IMG/VR virus record: IMGVR_UViG_3300027822_000006
Coordinates: 1-40,892 of that record
Length of the DNA: 40,892 nt
Origin: a virus
Strand: one strand, 5' to 3'
Below, piece by piece: positions 34,685 to 40,892 of this stretch. Made by a program: the position numbers and the translations under genes. Position 1 is the stretch's first letter, and each line of letters starts with the position of its first letter. Below the pieces are notes generated by a model. It searched no databases and was not told the DNA's origin. It saw only the letters and a program-made list of their open reading frames with translations.

Positions 34685-37384
34685 TTACTCCGTTATAATT
34701 CCTAGTGAAACAGCAAGCTCAATAGCTTCTCTATTTAATGTTTTATGTTCTGCTAATTTAGCTACTTTCTTCATTGTTGTAGGGTCTAATAAAGCTTTAG
34801 CTATAACATCATGAGCGCGCTTATTATCGAAGATAACAGCAGCCGTGAAAGCTCTACCTCTTCTAGTAAGTGGAGGAGCAGCACCGCTCCTTATTGCCTG
34901 TATTATTCCAGCCCTTGTTTCATCGCCACCTAAAGAAATTGGTTTTTCCTTCAGCAATTGAGTGACTTTATTAATGCTTCTAATATTCTTTGCATATTCT
35001 GGTCCCATTACTTCTGTGATTTCATCAGACTGACTATTTATCCAATCGCTTATTGCTTTTGGTTTTATAAACCCTGAATCTGGATCTACAACAGTCTTTC
35101 TAAGAGAGGTTGAATATTCTTTCTGAAACTCACCCCATGCTCCAGGATGATTTTTTGTGATGTTTTTCACATAACGTATTTTACTAATAGTTGCTTCAAC
35201 ACCTCTTCCTGTCGGAGACGAAAAGCTTCCTGATTTACCTGTTACGAATTTAACAAGATTCTCTGGATCTAAAGATGTTAGCTTTCCTCTTCCGAATTTC
35301 TTAGCAGCACCGTTTATAATTTGGTTATATTGAGCTATCTGTTTTTTAACAGTCATAGCTAGATTGCCAGTTTGCTTAATATTTCCAAGTTCCTGCTTTG
35401 TAAAGAATTGCCCTAAAACATCACTATGTTTGCTTATCCAACTTTCAGTTTTAGATACTACCTCTTTTCTCTGTTCATTTGAAATCTTAGATCCTACTTT
35501 AAAAGGCTTTACTTTATCAATTACATCACGCTTATATGCATTTGATATACCTTCTTTCCACATATTAACTAAGGATGGTTTTGTCCCTATTACATCAAGA
35601 AGCTGCTTTGCTGACTCTGTATCACCCTTCAATACTGTATCTACGAATTTCTTACTTTGTATCGTAAAAACTCCTGTCTCATCCTTCTTTGTTAATTTTC
35701 CTACAATACTTCTATTAAATGCATCATGGAATTTTGCTGTTTTAATTTCTGCCTTTTCTATTTCATCAATTAGATCGCCTCTTCCTATCTGGACAAGATG
35801 GGTTCTTCTATCAGCTTCTAATGAGTGAATGACATCGTCAAGGTCTTTTGTCTGGATAGTTCCGAACTGTTTGTTTTTCTTAGCTGCTCTAAGGTCTGAT
35901 TTTAAGTCAGATATCTCACGATTATAGTCTGCAAGATCAGGAGACCCTTTTTTTACTATTGGACGTTTTGTGATATCTGTTACAGCATCTTTAGATCTGC
36001 GTAACATTATGTCGCTACGTCTTGCTGTTTCCTTTCCTAAGGGTATTTTTATACCAAAAGACTCAGTCTTTTCATTAAAGCCACCTTTAGTTTTTACTGA
36101 TTGCCAAGCGTCCTCAACACCCTTTTTAGCCTTTTTAGACTGACTCAGCAAAACTTCTCTAGTAGGTTCTCCTACTGTCTCTTTATTAGTTTTTCCTAAT
36201 ATGGATATCTTATCATCAAGCTTCTGAGTTGTATCTGAAACAATGCTTTTTGCCTGCGTGATACGTTTTGATATTTGTTTCTCCGCTATATCTTGAATAG
36301 CTTTTCCACCTTCTGCCTTCCCAGGCTTTGTCACGATATCAAGTGATTTAACTAATGCTTTTTGATCGGAAAGATCTCTTTCTATAAAATCAGAAGCATG
36401 TTTAATATTCTTCCTTACCTGAGCTTCAGACGATCCAGTTACTACATCACCGGTTCTCGTAAATAAAGTTCCTTTTACTCCATTCTTGCCTAATATTTTA
36501 TTGACCTCCCCTATTACGGCATCAGCTTCTTTTGTAGTCAGCCCATGTTGTAATGCTGCTTCTTTGGTGAAGATCCTTCCTTTAAGGAAGTTATTAACTC
36601 CTTTCGCAGCCGAAATTAACCCTCCTGTCGCTAAGGTCGCAATAGCGGCATCTCCACCCTTTTCTGCTGCTTTTATTGCCATATCGCTATGACTTAGATC
36701 ATGAAGCCCTAAGGCTTTACCTACGTACAATCTAAGGTATTCTGCACCACCTGTAAGCGCTCCAGAGCCTAGAGACTCTCCAGCAACCATACCAGCAGGG
36801 TGCTTAGTCAGAACTGCCCCTACGGCTCCTCCTCCTATGGTTCCGGCTATATCTCCAGCAATAGGAAGAGCTTTTCCAACAGCGCCGAAGATATTAGGAT
36901 TAGCTTTAACAAGCACATTATCTGTAGGGTCTAGATATAGAATATCTTCCCCTCTTTTAAAAGAGATAACTGGTTTTTTGAAATGCTTAGTTAATGCTCT
37001 TGAGACCGCCTTTACAGGGTCGTCACCAAATCCTAATTCAATACTCCCGGCTGGAAGTTCTCTTTTAGTATCAACCCCTAGGCTTTGTAATTTTGCTTCA
37101 TTCTCAAAACCCTCAAGCTTTGGAAATCCTGAAAATTTTCCCCTGGCAATTGAGTCTCTCACTGCCTGAGTTTCTAACATTGGTTTTAATTCTTCAATTT
37201 TACCTAATAATTCAGGATCAATATCCCTTTTACCAGTAGATACTAATGAGATAAGTTCATCATCAGTTTTCTCAGATAATCTTTGGATAATCGATCTTAC
37301 TGCTCCAGAGCGTCTTTCAGGAGGAAGAGCCTTTATATCTTCTTCACCCCTTCTAACGACTGCTTCTAGTAATTGCTCTCTCAT
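34685..37384 (-). CDS. Large internal ejection protein (P22 gp16-type position)
   Basis: 899 residues. Helical, with a Gly/Ala membrane-active stretch (IAGDIAGTIGGGAVGAVLTK near 175-200, LATGGLISAAKG near 250). The rest is long charged helices. Last and largest of three ejection genes, as P22 gp16 (609 residues), which enters the cell first and forms the conduit. No lysozyme motif seen. Stop-start overlap with 37381-38586. Confidence 0.75.
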   Translation of the reverse strand: MREQLLEAVVRRGEEDIKALPPERRSGAVRSIIQRLSEKTDDELISLVSTGKRDIDPELLGKIEELKPMLETQAVRDSIARGKFSGFPKLEGFENEAKLQSLGVDTKRELPAGSIELGFGDDPVKAVSRALTKHFKKPVISFKRGEDILYLDPTDNVLVKANPNIFGAVGKALPIAGDIAGTIGGGAVGAVLTKHPAGMVAGESLGSGALTGGAEYLRLYVGKALGLHDLSHSDMAIKAAEKGGDAAIATLATGGLISAAKGVNNFLKGRIFTKEAALQHGLTTKEADAVIGEVNKILGKNGVKGTLFTRTGDVVTGSSEAQVRKNIKHASDFIERDLSDQKALVKSLDIVTKPGKAEGGKAIQDIAEKQISKRITQAKSIVSDTTQKLDDKISILGKTNKETVGEPTREVLLSQSKKAKKGVEDAWQSVKTKGGFNEKTESFGIKIPLGKETARRSDIMLRRSKDAVTDITKRPIVKKGSPDLADYNREISDLKSDLRAAKKNKQFGTIQTKDLDDVIHSLEADRRTHLVQIGRGDLIDEIEKAEIKTAKFHDAFNRSIVGKLTKKDETGVFTIQSKKFVDTVLKGDTESAKQLLDVIGTKPSLVNMWKEGISNAYKRDVIDKVKPFKVGSKISNEQRKEVVSKTESWISKHSDVLGQFFTKQELGNIKQTGNLAMTVKKQIAQYNQIINGAAKKFGRGKLTSLDPENLVKFVTGKSGSFSSPTGRGVEATISKIRYVKNITKNHPGAWGEFQKEYSTSLRKTVVDPDSGFIKPKAISDWINSQSDEITEVMGPEYAKNIRSINKVTQLLKEKPISLGGDETRAGIIQAIRSGAAPPLTRRGRAFTAAVIFDNKRAHDVIAKALLDPTTMKKVAKLAEHKTLNREAIELAVSLGIITE

Positions 37385-38586
37385 AATCCCATCTTCTTAA
37401 GGATTCTATCGGCTACTTCGTCTTCTGTATCAACACGTTTATTTCCTAAGATCTCTTCAATAGAGATTTGAGGAATATTTCCCCCAGTACGTTTATTTAA
37501 GATCCTAGTATCTGAATTAAATTTCTGTATTGCTCTTTTCTGTGTGTCTTCTAAAAGTTTTAAAATAGATACTCTATCTGCTCCAGACCTTATAGTTTTT
37601 TCTGCTGCTTCAACGTCCTTATCCGATAATCTTCCTCCAGGGTCTCTAACTTGAGCAAGTGTATAAGCTAGATCTAAAACGGCGCTATCAACTCTATCAT
37701 CATTAATAGCGGCCCTTCTAAATCTCCCCATATTTTTTACCCCTAAATCTCCTAATTTAGATTCGTCAAGTGTGACCTTTCCATCAGGATTTCTAATGAA
37801 AATATCTTCAGTTTTAGTAATTTGTTTAATCTGCTGTAATCCACTATTAATTAAAGAGTTTATATCTCCAGATACTCCTCCCATAAAGTCAGGACTTTTC
37901 ACAAGCTCTTTTATGCTTTCCATGGATAAAATAGTATTAGAAATAGCTTGCTCAGATTCTATGCTTCCAGATATAAGCTTACCTTCTTGAGAACCAGTTA
38001 AAGACCCTGCTCCTCCAGTCTCCTGGCGTGAAGGAGCCTTAATAGCGTCAGGAAGCCTAGCTCCTGTTTTAGGGTCTGTAAGAAACCCTTGAGGTGTCTC
38101 AATAGCCGGGACTATCCCTGACTGCCCTGGGATCTGTGCATTTACTCTTTTTCCCTTTTCCTGCTGAGGGATTAGCTTCTCCATCCTTGCTTGTGACACG
38201 ATCTGTTTAATGGCATTAAAAGCCCTTTGAGGGTCTTGTTTGTGAGCGGTTAAAGCATCTTCCATAGGAATAGACTCTTTATTGTCTACTCCTAGTCTGG
38301 TTATTTCATCAGTCATTATTTTCTCAACAGTACCGAAATCACCATTTTCGTAAGCAGGGAGTAGCTGTGAAACAGCAGTGGAAGCAAATTGGCGCTGAAT
38401 TGACTTACGTTCTATATCTTTGTTTTTTTGGGCTGCCTGCTCCTGCTTCAGGAGAAGCAAGGCGTTATTCTGCTCATCAACCCTTTTAGTGTGTTGAGCT
38501 TGCTGGTATTGCTGGAACCCTTTACTTATTAGTTCTCCGAATTTACTTCCTTGAACGCCTAAGGGGATATTTGGATTAATGGGCAT
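37381..38586 (-). CDS. Ejection protein (P22 gp20-type position)
   Basis: 401 residues. Gln-rich helical N-terminus (FQQYQQAQHTKRVDEQNNAL), Gly/Ser linker near 190, charged helical C-terminus (VAEKTIRSGADRVS, EEILGNKRVDTEDE). The size is near P22 gp20 (471). It overlaps both ejection neighbours by a few bases. Confidence 0.7.
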   Translation of the reverse strand: MPINPNIPLGVQGSKFGELISKGFQQYQQAQHTKRVDEQNNALLLLKQEQAAQKNKDIERKSIQRQFASTAVSQLLPAYENGDFGTVEKIMTDEITRLGVDNKESIPMEDALTAHKQDPQRAFNAIKQIVSQARMEKLIPQQEKGKRVNAQIPGQSGIVPAIETPQGFLTDPKTGARLPDAIKAPSRQETGGAGSLTGSQEGKLISGSIESEQAISNTILSMESIKELVKSPDFMGGVSGDINSLINSGLQQIKQITKTEDIFIRNPDGKVTLDESKLGDLGVKNMGRFRRAAINDDRVDSAVLDLAYTLAQVRDPGGRLSDKDVEAAEKTIRSGADRVSILKLLEDTQKRAIQKFNSDTRILNKRTGGNIPQISIEEILGNKRVDTEDEVADRILKKMGL

Positions 38587-39385
38587 AAACTGCTCCGTAA
38601 TTCACGTGAAGGATACCGTTTTTCTCAACTACAGCATCAGGAAATAGCTCTCTAACCTCTTGAGCCATAAATCCGATTTGTTCTTCATCACTCCAGATAT
38701 ATTTAAACGTATAAACAGGAAGGTCTTTATACATGCCTATTTGCTCTATATCTCGCTTAACGCGCCTATCTGAGGCTAACAGAGCAGTGGTTCCTAATTG
38801 AAGAAGCTGGTTAGTAGCATTTGTTCTAGCGTTAGCGGCTCCTACAAACCCTGCTGCTTGCGCGTTAGCGCCCTGCGTGAATAGGTCTGATATTCCTGCG
38901 CTTGCGCTCTGGGTAGCTGTGGCTTGCCCTGCTGCTGCATTAGCTCCAAGGGTAGCTAGATTAAACCTTTGGGATATATTCTGGTTTAGAAGATCGTTTC
39001 CAAGAAGAAGAAGACTGTTTTGAAGGGCTTTTGGAGTATCTCCAGATCCAATCTTTCCTTTTGCAGCTTGATTCGCAAATAACCTACTTTGAGCATCATC
39101 TGCCAGCGCAGTAAAGAATGGGTTATCTGTGATAAAGCTCTTTTGAGCATTAGGGTCTTGAATAAGGCTTGAAAGCCCTGGAAGGGCGTCTACACCTGCC
39201 TGCCTGAAAGGTGATAGGTCAGCTCTAGCCTGCTCCCTACCGGCTTTTACCTCGGCAATACCTAATTTAGTTCCCTCTAACTGTAGTCTTGCTGCTTCTA
39301 CTGAAGCTTGTGCTGCCCCTTCTCCAGATAGATCAGTACCAAAAAAAGAATCGAAATTCTCGATAGGATTTAAACTGATTCCCAT
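38576..39385 (-). CDS. Ejection protein (gp7-type) with peptidase S74 tail
   Basis: 269 residues. N-terminal Ala/Gly/Gln-rich helices (residues 1-195: SLIQDPNAQKSFITDNPFFT, ATLGANAAAGQATATQS) as in gp7-type DNA transfer proteins. C-terminus LLASDRRVKRDIEQIG (near 200), then YTFKYIWSDEEQIGFMAQEV, RELFPDAVV: the intramolecular chaperone, autocleaving after the Ser of SDRR-x-K. S74 usually ends fibres; here it is on an ejection protein, as seen in some podophages. Confidence 0.75.
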   Translation of the reverse strand: MGISLNPIENFDSFFGTDLSGEGAAQASVEAARLQLEGTKLGIAEVKAGREQARADLSPFRQAGVDALPGLSSLIQDPNAQKSFITDNPFFTALADDAQSRLFANQAAKGKIGSGDTPKALQNSLLLLGNDLLNQNISQRFNLATLGANAAAGQATATQSASAGISDLFTQGANAQAAGFVGAANARTNATNQLLQLGTTALLASDRRVKRDIEQIGMYKDLPVYTFKYIWSDEEQIGFMAQEVRELFPDAVVEKNGILHVNYGAVYAH

Positions 39386-39386
39386 A

Positions 39387-39635
39387 TTATTGTCCTATAG
39401 CTATAATGATTGCTTCTAATTCATCAACTCTCGTTTGTAGGTTTGCTATTATTAAGTCGGTAGTAGCATCCCCTGAATTAGGAGTATTTGTATCTGAAGT
39501 GGTTAATGTTGTTTGAGAAGCCGTTATTATATTTGACCAAACTAAGTAATTACTTTTAATAAGAGTATTGAAAAATAGTTTTACATCTGATTGATCTTGC
39601 AGTTTTAATGGAACTTGAACGGGGGGTGGGTTCAT
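39387..39635 (-). CDS. Small virion protein between gp10-like and ejection genes
   Basis: 82 residues MNPPPVQVPLKLQDQSDVKL, with a C-terminal coil TTDLIIANLQTRVDELEAII. P22 has the gp26 needle here (233 residues); this is too short for a needle but may be its reduced counterpart. ATG overlaps the gp10-like stop by 4 bp. Confidence 0.6.
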   Translation of the reverse strand: MNPPPVQVPLKLQDQSDVKLFFNTLIKSNYLVWSNIITASQTTLTTSDTNTPNSGDATTDLIIANLQTRVDELEAIIIAIGQ

Positions 39636-40892
39636 ATACCTGCCTCTAGGTCTGCTGAGGACGAGTGGATAGAGATGAAGTTTGGATCTGATACTTTGAT
39701 CCTTATAATCCTTTCAAAGAATGAGCCTAAAGAAAACCATTCTACTTTTACGTATTTGTTCATCTTCCCTATTTTACCCCATTTTTCAGTAGAGAACGTT
39801 TTTCCACCGTCATCTGAGAATTGAAGCATGATAATAGGGTTTTCACTATTATCTGTAGTTGATGGAAGTCCACCAACCCCGACTTCCATAATAAGCTCAA
39901 AACGGCTCATTTCTATCTTTTTACCAGATGCGCCCATAAGCTCACCGAATATAGGCCCAGAGTCCCTTACTCTTTCTACAAATTCACTATTTTCTGAGTA
40001 AGTATCTATATCTAGTTCATAGATGTTCCCATTTCGATAATCGGCTATTAGGTTCTTTCTAAATGCGTACGCATAAGAACTACCAATATAACGGTCTTTA
40101 TTGAGCTCGAACCATTGCCCTGAAGATTCAGAATAACACCAGCTTTTATTGACTGTCGGAAAAATTAATAGGTAGAAGTTCTGGTTCTCAAACGTTAAAC
40201 AGTATCCAATTGCATCATCTACAACTAAATAAGAATCAATTTCATGAGTTAATGCGATAGTTGATATATTCTCTTTATTTGGGAGTTGATAGATTTTATT
40301 ATCATCAGCAAGAAAATATAAGTGGTTATCATTATTTGCAGCGGAATATATAGCGGCTAGACCTATCGGGTATATTCCACCCTCTATCCTGTCAAATGGA
40401 GGATTCCCCACTCCTGAATTCCACCATGTCTCAATTGTTTTATCGCCCATTAAATATAGTATCTGATTAAATACATAAGGTATTTTTAAGTCATCGGCAT
40501 TACTCTCAGCAGCAGCATAATTAAGACCGTTTATTGTGGTAGCGTCACCTACATCTGATGTAACAAACCTGCCTCCATCACCATCATATATTATTTGATT
40601 GTTGAGATGAGCAGCACCATTAGGAGTTTCAAGATCTACATCTGTTATCTCAGTAAGTGTCCCTGTGTATTGCCATACACGCCCTCCTGTGACGATAACT
40701 ACATTAGTTCCTATTCCTGCAAAGATACACCTTCCTGTCCCTGGAATAGTCCCTACAGAAGTGTGAGTGCCATCAAATGCGACTGTGTTTAGGGTTGTGT
40801 CGGTTACTTTATAAAGAACATTCTGGTGTTCAAACATCCCTCTATCTCTACCTGAAGACGTACCGAATAACTTTAATCCAGGAAAAGAATTA
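39632..40892 (-). CDS. P22 gp10-like tail protein, main part (continues at left edge)
   Basis: The frame is open to base 40892 and continues at 1-258 through the terminal repeat. Beta-propeller-like repeats (FQNQNFYLLIF; KSWCYSESSGQWFELNKDRY; GNIYELDIDTYSENSEFV) fit the gp10 fold. C-terminus WFSLGSFFERIIRIKVSDPN. Six copies are expected to close the portal channel. Confidence 0.8.
   Translation of the reverse strand, partial: NSFPGLKLFGTSSGRDRGMFEHQNVLYKVTDTTLNTVAFDGTHTSVGTIPGTGRCIFAGIGTNVVIVTGGRVWQYTGTLTEITDVDLETPNGAAHLNNQIIYDGDGGRFVTSDVGDATTINGLNYAAAESNADDLKIPYVFNQILYLMGDKTIETWWNSGVGNPPFDRIEGGIYPIGLAAIYSAANNDNHLYFLADDNKIYQLPNKENISTIALTHEIDSYLVVDDAIGYCLTFENQNFYLLIFPTVNKSWCYSESSGQWFELNKDRYIGSSYAYAFRKNLIADYRNGNIYELDIDTYSENSEFVERVRDSGPIFGELMGASGKKIEMSRFELIMEVGVGGLPSTTDNSENPIIMLQFSDDGGKTFSTEKWGKIGKMNKYVKVEWFSLGSFFERIIRIKVSDPNFISIHSSSADLEAGI
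40766..40892. repeat. Terminal direct repeat, right copy
   Basis: Exact copy of 1-127; see that entry. Confidence 0.95.

Noticed and set aside
35364-35828. 154-residue plus-strand ORF
   Set aside because: Opposite-strand shadow of the 899-residue ejection gene.

Overview
The window is one complete tailed-phage genome in linearised form. The first 127 bases recur exactly as the last 127 (40766-40892), and one virion gene reads across that join, so the molecule is about 40765 bp and circular or circularly permuted. Virion genes follow the P22 podovirus order: large terminase, portal, scaffold, coat, gp4-like and gp10-like tail proteins, then three ejection proteins, with a beta-helix tailspike and a fibre. 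A Gram-negative host, probably a gammaproteobacterium, is suggested by sigma70-like promoters, strong Shine-Dalgarno sites, a signal-peptide beta-barrel protein and DUF551 and YbcO-type genes. The host genus cannot be read from the sequence. Coding DNA is AT-rich.

Layout. (1) The late virion block is on the minus strand, from about 12039 down to 1 and, through the join, from 40892 down to 33161. (2) 12125-15251, plus strand: small accessory genes including a beta-barrel outer-membrane-like protein and a DUF7666-like protein with an Ala/Arg repeat tail. (3) 15252-16470: more than 1.1 kb with no gene but dense in complementary segments; a sigma70 promoter points leftward into it, and I read it as a giant structured RNA. 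(4) 16464-28023, minus strand: about 40 mostly tiny, overlapping genes (DUF551, MazG-like, RuvC-like, YbcO-like, NinB-like, Dam-like and C5 methyltransferases, GIY-YIG and HNH nucleases, XRE repressor, Cro-like protein). (5) 28024-28600: an immunity/control region with two copies of one operator in opposite orientation and a structured untranslated leader. (6) 28611-33142, plus strand: early genes with HNH, Rad52-family annealase and an SSB-like protein.

How it works together (inference). A Cro/XRE pair and the paired operators probably control leftward and rightward early transcription. The rightward transcript starts at a long closing helix. A short RNA with its own promoter and terminator lies antisense to the 3' end of the XRE gene. 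The annealase, SSB-like, RuvC-like and YbcO-like proteins form a recombination module. Late genes package DNA headful-style and build a short-tailed virion. The terL leader carries two hairpins with complementary loops followed by a terminator-like hairpin. No integrase and no endolysin was recognised.

The most novel-looking elements are RNA: the 1.1-kb RNA at 15308-16432, the 240-nt leader at 28349-28591, the 80-nt antisense RNA at 25846-25925 and the kissing-loop leader at 9900-9995.
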